Source: Clostridium kluyveri | GTDB taxonomy: Bacteria; Bacillota; Clostridia; Clostridiales; Clostridiaceae | DNA: 64,000 nt | Assembly (NCBI RefSeq): GCF_001902295.1 | Contig: NZ_CP018335.1 | Coordinates: forward strand, 496,001-560,000 | Direction of reading: 5' to 3' | In this document: piece after piece, positions 17,909 to 28,141 of the stretch | How positions within the stretch are numbered: position 1 is the stretch's first letter | Layout: every line of letters begins with the position of its first letter | Position numbers and translations under genes: made by a program | Notes under the pieces: generated by a model | Seen by the model: only the letters and a program-made list of their open reading frames with translations | Told to the model about the DNA's origin: nothing | The model's database searches: none

Positions 17909-18187
17909 TTATTTAAACAAAGCATTAACTAAGTCAATAACTAGTTCATTGCAGACTTTATAATTAATTTCTACCCCATTTCTCATACCTTTTATAATTC
18001 CAGCAGCTTTTAATTTCTGAAGATGCTGGGATAGTGTAGATTGAGGTATATTCAGGCACTGCTGCATATGAGTTACATTGCAGCTTCCTGTTTCAAGTAA
18101 TCCCTTAATTACACATAATCTAATAGGATGAGCCATCACTTTAAGGATTTCTGATACTTCCGTGTATTTCATATAATTACTGTCCAT
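17909..18187 (-). CDS. ArsR-family repressor, possible persulfide sensor
   Basis: About 92 residues from ATG 18187, which follows AGAGGT; an ATG six codons upstream overlaps that site. A winged helix-turn-helix is visible (IPQSTLSQHLQKLKAAGII). Four cysteines (numbered from the longer start: C31, C42, C50, C85) could respond to sulfur species or metals; the exact sensor class is not determinable. It lies 40 bases upstream of the sulfur-transfer oxidoreductase on the same strand, so it probably autoregulates that operon. Confidence 0.85.
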   Translation of the reverse strand: MDSNYMKYTEVSEILKVMAHPIRLCVIKGLLETGSCNVTHMQQCLNIPQSTLSQHLQKLKAAGIIKGMRNGVEINYKVCNELVIDLVNALFK

Positions 18188-18220
18188 AACGTACCTCTTT
18201 TCCATGGAATTTATTTATCG

Positions 18221-18244
18221 TTATATTTATATATTACAATATAA
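18221..18244 (-). promoter_or_regulatory. Candidate ArsR operator
   Basis: A perfect inverted repeat TTATATT-N10-AATATAA, 34 bases upstream of the regulator's start. It is AT-rich, so chance occurrence is possible. Confidence 0.4.
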
Positions 18245-18380
18245 AGATGTAACAGTCAATAACTTAATTTAAAAATAATTTGTTGGATGTTTTAAAAAAT
18301 GTTAATATATTTATACTATATTTTATAATTTAATTGTATTATAGGTATCAAGTAAAGCTGAATGGTTTAAGGAGAAAAAT

Positions 18381-19508
18381 ATGGAATATACATTGATTGC
18401 CACCTCCACTTTTGGATTGGAAGCTGTGGTGGCTGGAGAACTTAAAGAACTTGGATATGATAATTTGAAACTTGAAAATGGAAAGGTTACTTTTCGTGGA
18501 GATGAAATGGATATAGTTACTTGTAATTTATGGCTTAGGACGGCAGATAGAGTACTTATAAAAATGGCAGAATTCACGGCAGAAAGTTTCGAGGAACTTT
18601 TTCAAGGCACACTTTCTGTAGATTGGGGAAATATTATGCCTGAAGATGCATTTATGCATGTAACGGGCAAATCCATAAAATCTAAATTACATAGTGTGCC
18701 AGATTGTCAATCCATAGTTAAAAAAGCTGTGGTTGAAGCTATGAAAAGAAAATATCACATGGAAAGATTTCATGAAACTGGAGTGGAATATAAAATAGAA
18801 GTGGGTATACTTAAAGATAGAGTAACTTTGACTTTAGATACTTCAGGGGAAGCACTTCATAAAAGGGGATATAGAGAAAATTCTGGGGGAGCACCTATAA
18901 AGGAAACACTGGCTGCGGCCTTGGTTCTTTTAAGCAAATGGAAATCTTCACAAATACTTGCAGATCCCATGTGCGGTTCCGGCACTATTGCCATTGAGGC
19001 TGCATTAATAGCGAAAAATATGGCTCCGGGATTAAATAGAAGTTTTGTTTCGGAGAAATGGGATATAGTTCCTCATGGCTTGTGGCAAGATTTGAGGAAA
19101 CACGCCCAAAATTCTATTAACAGTAATGATTTTAGAATTCTTGCTTCCGATATAGATGGAAGAGTGGTTAAAACTGCCAGAGCCAATGCAAGAAAAGCAG
19201 GAGTGGAGGAGTATATTGCTTTTCAAAAAATGCCCCTGCAAAAGTTTAGTTCTAGTAAGAAGTATGGGTTTATAATAAGCAATCCCCCCTATGGAGAAAG
19301 ACTTGGAGAAAAAAAAGAAGTGGAAAATTTATATAAAGATATGGGAGAGGCATTTTCAAGGCTTGAAAAGTGGTCTTACTTTATAATAACAGCCCATACT
19401 GAATTTGAAAAATACTTTGGTAGAAAATCTCATAAAAATAGAAAACTTTATAATGGAAGATTAAAATGCTATTATTACCAGTATTTTGCAGAAAGAGATG
19501 AAAGTTAA
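18381..19508 (+). CDS. THUMP-domain 23S rRNA m2G methyltransferase (RlmL/YpsC type)
   Basis: 375 residues. An N-terminal ferredoxin-like and THUMP region (about 1-155) is followed by a Rossmann methyltransferase with SAM motif DPMCGSGT and catalytic NPPYGERLG. This family methylates guanine N2 in 23S rRNA; B. subtilis YpsC is the close model. Length is normal for the single-domain (non-fused) Firmicutes form. Start ATG after AAGGAG. It converges on dbpA and shares a short hairpin terminator with it. Confidence 0.9.
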   Translation: MEYTLIATSTFGLEAVVAGELKELGYDNLKLENGKVTFRGDEMDIVTCNLWLRTADRVLIKMAEFTAESFEELFQGTLSVDWGNIMPEDAFMHVTGKSIKSKLHSVPDCQSIVKKAVVEAMKRKYHMERFHETGVEYKIEVGILKDRVTLTLDTSGEALHKRGYRENSGGAPIKETLAAALVLLSKWKSSQILADPMCGSGTIAIEAALIAKNMAPGLNRSFVSEKWDIVPHGLWQDLRKHAQNSINSNDFRILASDIDGRVVKTARANARKAGVEEYIAFQKMPLQKFSSSKKYGFIISNPPYGERLGEKKEVENLYKDMGEAFSRLEKWSYFIITAHTEFEKYFGRKSHKNRKLYNGRLKCYYYQYFAERDES

Positions 19509-19535
19509 AAATCAGGTAGTACACCTGATTTTTTC
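19507..19535. terminator. Terminator between rlmL-like gene and dbpA
   Basis: AAATCAGGT and ACCTGATTT stem with T run on plus and A-rich flank, so it may serve both convergent genes. Confidence 0.7.
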
Positions 19536-20980
19536 TACTTTTGTGCTTTTTCAGCTCGTATTGTTTTACCTTTTATGGTCTTATGTTGAAGTCCTTCAAG
19601 AACTATATCAGCTTTCCCAAAAAGTATATCTACGTAGGAAAAATTATCCTTTACATCTATTATTCCAATATCTTCAGGATTTACCCCAGGAATACTTGAA
19701 ATGGTACCTGCCACATCACCAGGTCGTATTTTTTTCTTTTTACCTGCACTTATATATATTTTTGTAATATCTTTGTTTAACTTTGTTGATTTGTCTTCTT
19801 TTCGTTTAGGCGTAGATTTAAGTTTTTCATAAAATAGCTTTTTTCCTGTTTCAATTTCTTCTAAAGAGGGAATCCTGCCTTCTTTAATAGTAATATGAAA
19901 ATGTTCTTCTATTTTTTCCAAATAGGGATATTCTTTAGGAGTAACAAAAGTTATGGCAGTTCCATTACTTGTAAAACGTCCTGTCCGTCCTATTCTGTGA
20001 ATATAGTTTTCTCTTTCTACAGGTATATCATAATTTATTATATGGGTTATATTTTCCACATCGATTCCTCTGGCGGCTATATCTGTACATATAAGAAAAG
20101 TAAATTCCCCTCTTTTAAAGCTTTCGATTTTATTGATTCTTTCATTTTGAAGCATTCCGCCATGAAGGGCCCCGCAGGAATATTTTTTAGCTTTCATTTG
20201 TAGAACTAAATCATCTACGTTCTTCTTAGTTCTGCAAAATATCATGGAACTGTCTGGCCTCTCAGTATATATTATTTTATTCAATAGAGAAAATTTATAA
20301 GGTGCTTCTATCTTGTAGTATATTTGTGTTATTCTGTCTTTTACTGAGCTTTTACACTGAACCTCTATGTTGAGTGGATTTTCCATATACACATTACATA
20401 ATTTTAGTATTTTCTCAGGAATAGTCGCAGAAAAGAGAAGAGTAGTTCTATTCTTAGGAAGACTGCCTATAACGGATTCCACCTGTTCCATAAATCCTCT
20501 ACTTAGCATTTCATCTGCTTCATCTATAACTAAATACTTTATTTTTTCAAGGACTAAAGTATTTCTTTCTATATGATCCAAAATTCTTCCTGGGGTTCCA
20601 GTTACCACATGAACTCTCTGTTTTAGTTTTTCTATTTGAAGGCTTATAGGTTCCTTGCCGAATACAGCAGTACAGTTTATCTTTTTTAACCTTCCAATGT
20701 ATGAAAAATCTTCTTTAATCTGAAGGGCTAGTTCTCTTGTAGGAGTAAGCACCAGTGCCTGTGGATTTTTCTCTTCTATTTCTATTTTTTCACAGATTGG
20801 TATTGCAAAAGCTGCGGTTTTTCCACTGCCTGTTTGTGATTTCACTATAATGTTTTTGTTTTTTAAAACTAGGGGTATAACCTTTCTTTGAACTTCAGAG
20901 GGAGAGTCATATCCAAGTTTTTCTAATGATTCTAATATAGTATTACTTAATTGAAAATCTTTAAAATTTAATTTATCCAT
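19535..20980 (-). CDS. dbpA: DEAD-box RNA helicase DbpA (YxiN type)
   Basis: 481 residues. Helicase motifs in order: SQTGSGKTAAF, PTRELALQ, TPGR, VIDEADEM, SAT, and HRIGRTGR. The last 75 residues (from KIYISAGKKKKIRPGD) are the DbpA RNA-binding domain that recognises 23S rRNA hairpin 92 during large-subunit assembly. Start ATG after GAGGT. Its partner in space, a 23S rRNA methyltransferase, is convergent. Confidence 0.93.
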   Translation of the reverse strand: MDKLNFKDFQLSNTILESLEKLGYDSPSEVQRKVIPLVLKNKNIIVKSQTGSGKTAAFAIPICEKIEIEEKNPQALVLTPTRELALQIKEDFSYIGRLKKINCTAVFGKEPISLQIEKLKQRVHVVTGTPGRILDHIERNTLVLEKIKYLVIDEADEMLSRGFMEQVESVIGSLPKNRTTLLFSATIPEKILKLCNVYMENPLNIEVQCKSSVKDRITQIYYKIEAPYKFSLLNKIIYTERPDSSMIFCRTKKNVDDLVLQMKAKKYSCGALHGGMLQNERINKIESFKRGEFTFLICTDIAARGIDVENITHIINYDIPVERENYIHRIGRTGRFTSNGTAITFVTPKEYPYLEKIEEHFHITIKEGRIPSLEEIETGKKLFYEKLKSTPKRKEDKSTKLNKDITKIYISAGKKKKIRPGDVAGTISSIPGVNPEDIGIIDVKDNFSYVDILFGKADIVLEGLQHKTIKGKTIRAEKAQK

Positions 20981-21139
20981 AGTTTTACCTCATATGTTTT
21001 TAATAACACTATAATACTATTATGTACTGATAAAGTATAGTAATAGTTATTTTTTACATTAATATGGTTTGTGAAAGGTAGAATTGTAAATTAATTTAAG
21101 ATAGAATAGAAAACAAAGATTGTGTAGGGAGGCTTCAAT

Positions 21140-22102
21140 ATGAATTACAAAATTTTAATTACAGAAAGTATAGAAGAGGAAGGGGTGGAATATCTAAAGA
21201 AATTCGGATATGAGATAAAAATGCCACGGGATACCTCCGAAGATGTTCTTATAGAGGAAGTTAAAGATTGTGATGCCATACTTGTTAGAATGGCAAATAT
21301 TACAGAAAAGGTAATAAGGGCAGGAAAAAAATTAAAGGTTATCTCGAGGTTTGGCGTAGGTGTAAATAATGTAGACATTAAAACAGCATCGGAACTTTCC
21401 ATACAAATTACCAATGCTCCAGAGTCAAATAAAAATACAGTAGCGGAGTATACCATGGGTCTTATTGTAGCCCTTGCTAAGAAGTTTTTTCTCTATGATA
21501 GAGAGCTAAGAAAGAGAAATTTCAATATAAGAGATATTCTAGGAATTGATCTTGAAGGAAAGGTACTTGGAATTGTGGGACTTGGAAGTATAGGAAAACT
21601 TTTGGCATTAAAGGCTTCAAAAGGTTTTGGTATGAAGGTTATAGGATTTAAACGTCATATTGATGAAGAGTCGAAGTCACTGGACTACGTTGAACTTACA
21701 GACAGCCTAGATTATTTGCTTGAAAATTCGGATTTTGTAAGTTTGAATGTTCCTCTTACTAAAGCTACTACAAGAATTATAGGAAAAAGGGAATTGTCTC
21801 TTATGAAAGAGGGTGCATTTCTTATAAATACGGCTCGTGGAGAAGTGGTAGATAATGATGCCCTTTGTAATGCTCTTTTAAATAAACAAATTGCAGGGGC
21901 AGCAACTGATGTATTTGATGGAGAGATACCTTCAAAGGATAATCCTATTTTTAAGATGGAAAATGTAATTGTAACTCCTCATAGTGCGGCTCATACCATA
22001 GAAGCCATGAAAAGAATGTCTGTTCATGCAGCTATTGGCATACATGAGGTTTTAAGTGGGAATAAGCCTTCCTGGCTTGTAAATATCAAAAATAATCTGT
22101 AA
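21140..22102 (+). CDS. D-isomer-specific 2-hydroxyacid dehydrogenase
   Basis: 320 residues, short form without an ACT domain. Catalytic Arg in SRFGVGVNN, NAD motif GLGSIGKLLA, catalytic Glu downstream of NTARGEVVD and catalytic His in TPHSAAHT. It could be a 3-phosphoglycerate or hydroxypyruvate/other 2-oxoacid reductase; the sequence alone does not settle the substrate. Start ATG after GGGAGG. No serine-pathway gene is adjacent, so I give no symbol. Confidence 0.88.
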   Translation: MNYKILITESIEEEGVEYLKKFGYEIKMPRDTSEDVLIEEVKDCDAILVRMANITEKVIRAGKKLKVISRFGVGVNNVDIKTASELSIQITNAPESNKNTVAEYTMGLIVALAKKFFLYDRELRKRNFNIRDILGIDLEGKVLGIVGLGSIGKLLALKASKGFGMKVIGFKRHIDEESKSLDYVELTDSLDYLLENSDFVSLNVPLTKATTRIIGKRELSLMKEGAFLINTARGEVVDNDALCNALLNKQIAGAATDVFDGEIPSKDNPIFKMENVIVTPHSAAHTIEAMKRMSVHAAIGIHEVLSGNKPSWLVNIKNNL

Positions 22103-22172
22103 TACGGAAAGGGAATGTACTTGGATTTTTGTGAATTAAATTCAGATATATTCCCCTAAATTTACGGGAAAG

Positions 22173-23033
22173 CTACTGCTTATAAGTCTTATAATATTTA
22201 TTTGGAGAAACTCCAAACATTTTTTTAAAAGCTCTTATAAAGTTGGAATAATCACCAAATCCCGATCGCACACAGGCGTCTGTTATATTTTTACCATTTC
22301 TTATCAATAAATTTGACATGATCAGTCTTTTTTGAAGTATGTATGCATGGATTGTATAACCTGTTTGTTTCTTAAATTTGTGCATCAGGTAGTATCTGCT
22401 CACATAAAACCTAGAAGAAAGAAAATCTATAGATAGGTTTTGGTCTAAATGTCCATTTATGTAATTTAAAATATCATTTATGCGTTCATCATATTTAATG
22501 TCGTATAATTCTTTAGTATTTTTTTGTTTTAAAAATAGTCTGTTAATGTATATTATAAATTGTAAAAGTAAAGAAATTCTCAGTGTTTCATAGCCAAGGT
22601 CTTTGTTTCTAAAAGTATCTTTAATATCAAAAAGTATTTTCTTTATTATGTCAATCCAGTTATCTTCTAGCCTCAAAAGATTGAATCCCTGTTTTGAAGC
22701 TAATTCAAAACAGCTTAATAGATTACAATTGTTATTATATCTTATTAAAAAATCTAAATTTATCCACATAATTATGCGCTCATAGGTTTTGTCGGGATCT
22801 ATTATTGCCTTGTGTATGTCATTGTTATTTATTAAAAGTATATCCCAAGGCCTTAGTTTATAGGATTTACCTTCTATTAAATAAGTTACATTTCCATCTA
22901 TGAATATTACTATTTTATCAAAATTATGATAGTGGAATTCGAAGGAAATGTCTTTTTGATCTTTTAAATAAAATATTTGAAAATCAGTTTTTAAATAACC
23001 TCTTTTTATCTTTAAATCTTTACTTTCTTCCAT
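22173..23033 (-). CDS. AraC-family transcription regulator
   Basis: 286 residues. An N-terminal cupin-like sensing domain (FEFHYHNFDKIVIF, PWDILLINNNDIH) is joined to a C-terminal pair of helix-turn-helix motifs (SIDFLSSRFYVSRYYL and ITDACVRSGFGDYSNFIRAFKK). It is divergent from the dicarboxylate/amino-acid symporter gene, with about 170 bases between them, so it may control that gene; that is inference. Its effector is unknown. Confidence 0.9.
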   Translation of the reverse strand: MEESKDLKIKRGYLKTDFQIFYLKDQKDISFEFHYHNFDKIVIFIDGNVTYLIEGKSYKLRPWDILLINNNDIHKAIIDPDKTYERIIMWINLDFLIRYNNNCNLLSCFELASKQGFNLLRLEDNWIDIIKKILFDIKDTFRNKDLGYETLRISLLLQFIIYINRLFLKQKNTKELYDIKYDERINDILNYINGHLDQNLSIDFLSSRFYVSRYYLMHKFKKQTGYTIHAYILQKRLIMSNLLIRNGKNITDACVRSGFGDYSNFIRAFKKMFGVSPNKYYKTYKQ

Positions 23034-23205
23034 AAGTGATTTACCTCAATAAATATTTATTGTTATAGAAGTTATAGCATAAAGTATAAACATAATTATA
23101 TAGTAGGGCATTTTTTGCCATATTTCAAGCACTTTTAGCAATAAAAATAGCAAAAAATTAGAATATAATAATTATTAGATAATATAATATAGGAGGAAAT
23201 TCACA

Positions 23206-24474
23206 ATGAAAAAGTTTCTTGGAGGATATAAATTTTCCATAGTACTGTTGGGCTCAATAATCATAGGTGCAATTTTAGGTATTTTTTTAGGACATAAGGC
23301 ATCCGTATTAAAACCTTTTGGTGATTTATTTTTAAATCTAATGTTTATGATAATAATACCACTGGTATTTTTTAGTGTTACTTCAGCCGTAGCTAATATG
23401 AAAGGCATGAAAAGATTCGGTAAAATTATTGGAAGTACATTTATAGTGTTTCTATGTACAGCGCTGGCAGCTTCTATAATAGGGATAATAGGTGTTTTTA
23501 TAGTAGAGCCTGCAAAAGGTATAGATTATATGGCATTAAAACAAATTGTATCTGGAAGTAATGATTCACTGCAGCAAGTTAAACACGTAGGAGTCTTCCA
23601 GCAGATTGTAAATACTATTACAGTCTCAGATTTTACATCTTTGTTTTCTAAAAGTAATATGCTTCAATTAATCGTGTTTTCAGTGCTCTTTGGCATTTCA
23701 ACAGCAGCACTTGGAGAAAAAGCAGAGGCTGTTACCAAATTTTTTACTGCAGCTTCCCGTGTAATGATGGAGATGGTAAGAATAATAATGTATTATGCTC
23801 CTATAGGACTTGGATGTTATTTTGCTTCAGTAATAGGGGAGCTTGGACCTCAAATATTGCAGGGCTATTTAAAGGTTTTTATTCTTTATATAATTATATC
23901 TGTTATTTATTATTTTGGTTTCTTTACTTTATATGCTTTTTTAGCAGGGGGAAAAAATGCAATTAAAATATTCTGGAAAAATGCTGCAGTCCCTACTATC
24001 ACAGCTCTTGCCACCTGTTCCAGTGCTGCCAGTATTCCCGTTAACCTGGAATTCACAGAAAAGATGGGCGTTCCAAGGGATCTGGCAGAAACAGTAATTC
24101 CACTTGGGGCAAATATTCATAAAGATGGTTCTGTAATTGGGGGAGTTATGAAAATTGCTTTTTTATTTGGATTGCTTAATAAGAATATGACTAGTATGTC
24201 ATCAGTACTTTCTATAATTTTTATGTCTTTTTTAGTAGGGGCTGTAATGGCTGCTATCCCTAGTGGAGGCATGATTGGTGAAATGCTCATACTTAGTATA
24301 TATGGTTTTTCTCAAGGATTACTTCCTATAATTATGGTTATAAGTGTCATCATAGATGCACCAGCTACTGTTTTAAATTCAACGGGAAACACAGTATGTA
24401 GTATGATGATATCACGGCTTGTAGAAGGGAAAGAGTGGATTGATAATAGAGTAAGCGGAAATAATAATATTTAA
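23206..24474 (+). CDS. Dicarboxylate/amino acid:cation symporter (DAACS family)
   Basis: 422 residues with eight or so membrane helices and two re-entrant loops. Family signatures include the serine-rich ATCSSAASIPVN loop, LGANIHKDGSV and IIDAPATVLNSTGN. GltP/GltT-type transporters import glutamate, aspartate or C4-dicarboxylates with H+ or Na+; substrate is not assignable here. AGGAGG site. An AraC regulator is divergent on the left and a T-box-controlled aminotransferase follows on the right, suggesting amino-acid uptake. Confidence 0.93.
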   Translation: MKKFLGGYKFSIVLLGSIIIGAILGIFLGHKASVLKPFGDLFLNLMFMIIIPLVFFSVTSAVANMKGMKRFGKIIGSTFIVFLCTALAASIIGIIGVFIVEPAKGIDYMALKQIVSGSNDSLQQVKHVGVFQQIVNTITVSDFTSLFSKSNMLQLIVFSVLFGISTAALGEKAEAVTKFFTAASRVMMEMVRIIMYYAPIGLGCYFASVIGELGPQILQGYLKVFILYIIISVIYYFGFFTLYAFLAGGKNAIKIFWKNAAVPTITALATCSSAASIPVNLEFTEKMGVPRDLAETVIPLGANIHKDGSVIGGVMKIAFLFGLLNKNMTSMSSVLSIIFMSFLVGAVMAAIPSGGMIGEMLILSIYGFSQGLLPIIMVISVIIDAPATVLNSTGNTVCSMMISRLVEGKEWIDNRVSGNNNI

Positions 24475-24488
24475 CTTTATTTTTTATG

Positions 24489-24517
24489 TTGACAAACTAA
24501 GGATAAAGTGATATTGT
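24489..24517 (+). promoter_or_regulatory. Promoter of the T-box leader
   Basis: A perfect TTGACA, a 17-base spacer and TATTGT, just after the symporter stop. Transcription would start near 24524. Confidence 0.6.
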
Positions 24518-24523
24518 ATGCAA

Positions 24524-24880
24524 ATAAGAACTATTAGCTATAGGTAATAAATTACTAATGATATGGAAGTTACAAATATGTTAGTAACATTTAAATATAG
24601 TAAATCGTTGACAAGGAGATAAAACTATATGTTGCACTTAAAGAGAGTTGGCGGTGGTGGAAAGCTGACAGAACGCAGTATAGAAAAGTAGCCTTTGAGA
24701 GTGTGGGTCAAAAGGATTTTATAGAGTTCTGAGTAATTCACAACATTGGGATTATGTTATAAATCCGGAATGTGTTTGCATTCTTTAATGAGTGGATGTT
24801 TTACATCAATTAAGGTGGTACCGCAGGAAGATGAATTTAAATCCTGTCCTTTGTATTTATACGAGGGACAGGATTTTTTA
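24524..24880 (+). promoter_or_regulatory. T-box leader of the aminotransferase gene
   Basis: It contains the stem-I elements AAGAGAG and GGTGGTGGAAA near 24640-24665, the T-box AATTAAGGTGGTACCGCAGG at about 24809-24826 and a terminator (24838-24880). The specifier codon is not clear by eye, so the controlling amino acid is unknown. A reading frame open from 24746 through this region is not coding. Confidence 0.85.
24838..24880 (+). terminator. T-box terminator
   Basis: AAATCCTGTCCT pairs with AGGGACAGGATTT, followed by a T run. Confidence 0.8.
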
Positions 24881-24913
24881 TTTTTATATATTATTAAAAA
24901 AGGAGAGATAAAC

Positions 24914-26104
24914 ATGAATTTTAAATATGCCCATAGAATGAATGGTTTAAATGCCTCTGAAATTAGAGAATTGTTAAAGATTACTCAACAACCGGAAGTT
25001 ATATCATTTGCAGGAGGACTTCCAGCACCGGAGCTTTTTCCAATTGATGAGATAAAAGAAGCAAACAGACTTGTACTTGAAGAGGATGGAAAAAGTGCAC
25101 TTCAATATTCGACCACGGAGGGATATGATCCTTTGAGAAAATGGGCTGCAGATAGGATGAATAGAATGTTAGGTACTTCCTTTGATTATGAAAATATATT
25201 AATTACACATGGTTCACAACAAGCCCTTGATCTTTCAGGAAAAGTCTTTTTAGATGAAGGAGATATTGTACTATGTGAAAGCCCTACATATCTTGCAGCA
25301 ATCAGTGCTTTTAAAGCATATGGTTGTGAGTTTATTGAAATACCTACAGATGAAGATGGTATGGTTATAAGTGAGCTTGAAAAGATACTTAAAACTACTG
25401 AAAGAGTTAAACTAATATACGTTATTCCTAATTTTCAAAATCCTACAGGAAGAACCTGGGGTATTGAAAAACGTAAAGAATTATCAGAACTTGCTGCAAA
25501 GTATAATGTAATTGTCATTGAGGATAACCCTTATGGTGAGCTTCGCTATGAAGGTGAGCAATTACCATCTGCAAAATTATTTGATAAAAGTGGAAATGTT
25601 CTATGTCTAGGCACTTTTTCAAAAATATTTTGTCCAGGATATAGAATTGGATGGATTGCAGGAGAAAAGGAGATTATAAAAAAATATGTATTGGTAAAAC
25701 AGTCCACTGATCTTCAGTGTAATACAATTGCTCAAAGAGATATTGCAAAGTATCTTGAATTATATGATATTGATAAACATATAGCGGAAATTCTTAAGGT
25801 TTATAAGAGAAGGCGTGATTTAGCTATAAAGACAATGGAAGCAGAATTTCCAAAAGAAGTTAAGTTTACAAGACCTCATGGTGGATTATTTATGTGGGTT
25901 CAACTGCCAGAAAATATAAATGCAAGGGATGTGCTTGAAAAATGTCTTGAGAGGAATGTTGCGTTTGTTCCAGGTGGCTCTTTCTTTCCAAATGGCGGAA
26001 AAGAAAATAATTTTAGAATTAACTACTCAAATATGCCAGAGGATAAAATTGTTGAGGGGATAAAATGTATTGGTGAAGTGTTGGGGGAATTTATTAATGG
26101 GTAG
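24914..26104 (+). CDS. PLP-dependent aminotransferase (class I/II, LysN/2-aminoadipate type)
   Basis: 396 residues from ATG 24914, after AGGAGAG. An earlier in-frame start at 24746 lies inside the T-box and is rejected. Fold type I features: FAGGLPAPELFP start, HGSQQALDL, PNFQNPTG, the PLP lysine in GTFSKIFCPGYRIGW and the C-terminal FRINYS arginine. The family includes 2-aminoadipate and broad aromatic/branched-chain transaminases. T-box control shows a biosynthetic role for an amino acid that cannot yet be named. Confidence 0.88.
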   Translation: MNFKYAHRMNGLNASEIRELLKITQQPEVISFAGGLPAPELFPIDEIKEANRLVLEEDGKSALQYSTTEGYDPLRKWAADRMNRMLGTSFDYENILITHGSQQALDLSGKVFLDEGDIVLCESPTYLAAISAFKAYGCEFIEIPTDEDGMVISELEKILKTTERVKLIYVIPNFQNPTGRTWGIEKRKELSELAAKYNVIVIEDNPYGELRYEGEQLPSAKLFDKSGNVLCLGTFSKIFCPGYRIGWIAGEKEIIKKYVLVKQSTDLQCNTIAQRDIAKYLELYDIDKHIAEILKVYKRRRDLAIKTMEAEFPKEVKFTRPHGGLFMWVQLPENINARDVLEKCLERNVAFVPGGSFFPNGGKENNFRINYSNMPEDKIVEGIKCIGEVLGEFING

Positions 26105-26203
26105 TCTCCTGGGGGATTTTTAATTGTAGAAGTACTGATATATCTTAATTTTAATTTCTTTGCAAGCCATTTGTTAATATGTTAATATATAAAATATATT
26201 TTA

Positions 26204-26350
26204 GATCAAGTGATTCTTAGGCTCAGGTGGAGTTTGCTTGTAAGGAATACCTTTCTCCAGATGAACCTTAGAAGAACTTATCCAGGGGTGTAGCAGTGCT
26301 TATCCCCTTTGAAGAAGATGGGGGTATTAGCAATGGTAGCCTTCGGATAA
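26204..26350 (-). repeat. Full copy of the dispersed two-hairpin element (copy B)
   Basis: On the plus strand, hairpin 2 comes first (26214-26232 with 26255-26276) and hairpin 1 runs from TTATCC at 26278 to GGATAA at 26350. It aligns over its whole length with copy A in reverse orientation. Confidence 0.75.
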
Positions 26351-26444
26351 AAAATGTTTTTTATATATTCTTCTTATAATATCGTTAAGATTTTAACATT
26401 TGAAAACAAATTAAATGATCGAAATAGAGACGGGGGTACTTTGA

Positions 26445-28121
26445 ATGAATTTTAAATCAGATATACAAATAGCACAGGAATGCAGCATGGAAAATATAAA
26501 GGATATTGCAAAGAAATTGAATATTTCTGAAGATGACATTGAATTATATGGGAAATACAAGGCCAAGATTGATTACAATCTTTTAAAAACCACTAAAGGT
26601 AAAAATGGAAAGCTTATATTATGTACAGCTATAAATCCAACACCTGCAGGAGAGGGAAAAACCACTACATCAATTGGAGTGGCAGATGCATTGGCAAGGC
26701 TTGATAAATCTGTGGTTGTTGCATTAAGGGAACCTTCTATGGGACCTGTATTTGGAATAAAGGGAGGAGCTGCTGGAGGGGGATATGCTCAAGTAGTACC
26801 TATGGAAGATATAAATTTACATTTTACAGGAGACATACATGCTATGACTGCTGCTAATAATTTACTGGCAGCCCTTATAGACAATCATATATATCAGGGA
26901 AATAAATTAAATATAGATTCTAGAAGGGTTGTTTGGAGAAGATGTGTAGACATGAATGACAGACAACTTAGATTTGTAGTTGACGGATTAGGGGGAAAGG
27001 TAAATGGAATACCAAGAGAAGATGGCTTTGATATAACTGTTGCTTCAGAAATAATGGCTATATTTTGTTTATCAACGAACATAAATGATTTAAAAGAAAG
27101 AATTTCAAAAATAGTTGTAGGATATACTACAGAGGGTAGTCCTGTAACCGCCCATGACCTAAAGGCTGAAGGAGCTATGGCGGCACTTCTTAAAGATGCT
27201 TTAAAACCTAATTTAGTTCAGACACTGGAAGGAACACCAGCCTTTGTACATGGTGGGCCTTTTGCTAATATAGCCCATGGATGTAATTCTATAATGGCAA
27301 CTAGAATGGCAATGCATTTTGGAGATTATGTAGTTACAGAGGCAGGTTTTGGTGCAGATCTTGGGGCAGAGAAATTCCTAGATATTAAATGTAGAATGGC
27401 AGGGTTGAGACCAGATGCAGTAATAATAGTTGCTACGGTAAGGGCACTTAAATATAATGGAGGAACACCAAAGACAGAATTAAATAATGAAAATTTAGAA
27501 ACTCTTGAAAAAGGTATTCCAAATCTGTTAAAGCATGTGGAAAATATAACTAAGGTATTTAAGTTGCCGGCAGTAGTAGCATTAAATGCATTTCCTACGG
27601 ATACAGAAGCTGAACTTAAGTTGGTAGAGGAAAAGTGCAGAGAATTTGGAGTGAGTGTGAAGTTATCGGAAGTTTGGGCAAAGGGCGGAGAAGGCGGAAT
27701 AGAGGTGGCAAAAGAAGTACTGAGGCTTATAAATGAGGGTAAAAATAATTTTCAGTTTGCATATGATGAAAAATTGCCAATCAGGGACAAAATAAGAGCT
27801 ATTGCTGAAAGAATATATGGCGCAGATGGTGTTACTTTTACCAATCAGGCGGAAAAGGAAATAGATGAGCTTGAAAAGTTAGGTTTTGGAAAAACACCAG
27901 TTTGTATAGCTAAAACTCAATATTCCCTCACAGATGATCAAAGTAAGCTTGGAAGACCAAAAGGATTTAAGATTACAGTAAGACAGGTTAGCATTTCTGC
28001 AGGAGCAGGTTTCGTAGTGGCAATAACCGGTTCAATAATGAAAATGCCGGGACTTCCAAAAGTTCCTGCTGCAGAAAAAATAGATGTGGATGAAAATGGA
28101 GTAATAAGTGGATTATTTTAA
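26445..28121 (+). CDS. fhs: Formate-tetrahydrofolate ligase
   Basis: 558 residues, normal length. It makes 10-formyl-THF from formate, THF and ATP. The nucleotide-binding [12 protein letters not shown], the [23 protein letters not shown] block and [16 protein letters not shown] are classic for the family. It is the first gene of a one-carbon operon with fchA and folD. It starts at ATG 26445 after CGGGGG. In an ethanol-acetate fermenter this route would supply one-carbon units for biosynthesis from CO2 or formate. Confidence 0.97.
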   Translation: MNFKSDIQIAQECSMENIKDIAKKLNISEDDIELYGKYKAKIDYNLLKTTKGKNGKLILCTAINPTPAGEGKTTTSIGVADALARLDKSVVVALREPSMGPVFGIKGGAAGGGYAQVVPMEDINLHFTGDIHAMTAANNLLAALIDNHIYQGNKLNIDSRRVVWRRCVDMNDRQLRFVVDGLGGKVNGIPREDGFDITVASEIMAIFCLSTNINDLKERISKIVVGYTTEGSPVTAHDLKAEGAMAALLKDALKPNLVQTLEGTPAFVHGGPFANIAHGCNSIMATRMAMHFGDYVVTEAGFGADLGAEKFLDIKCRMAGLRPDAVIIVATVRALKYNGGTPKTELNNENLETLEKGIPNLLKHVENITKVFKLPAVVALNAFPTDTEAELKLVEEKCREFGVSVKLSEVWAKGGEGGIEVAKEVLRLINEGKNNFQFAYDEKLPIRDKIRAIAERIYGADGVTFTNQAEKEIDELEKLGFGKTPVCIAKTQYSLTDDQSKLGRPKGFKITVRQVSISAGAGFVVAITGSIMKMPGLPKVPAAEKIDVDENGVISGLF

Positions 28122-28141
28122 ATAGCCGGGGAGGAAATATT

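Noticed and set aside
24746..24913. N-terminal extension of the aminotransferase
   Set aside because: Lies within the T-box and its terminator; ATG 24914 has the ribosome-binding site.
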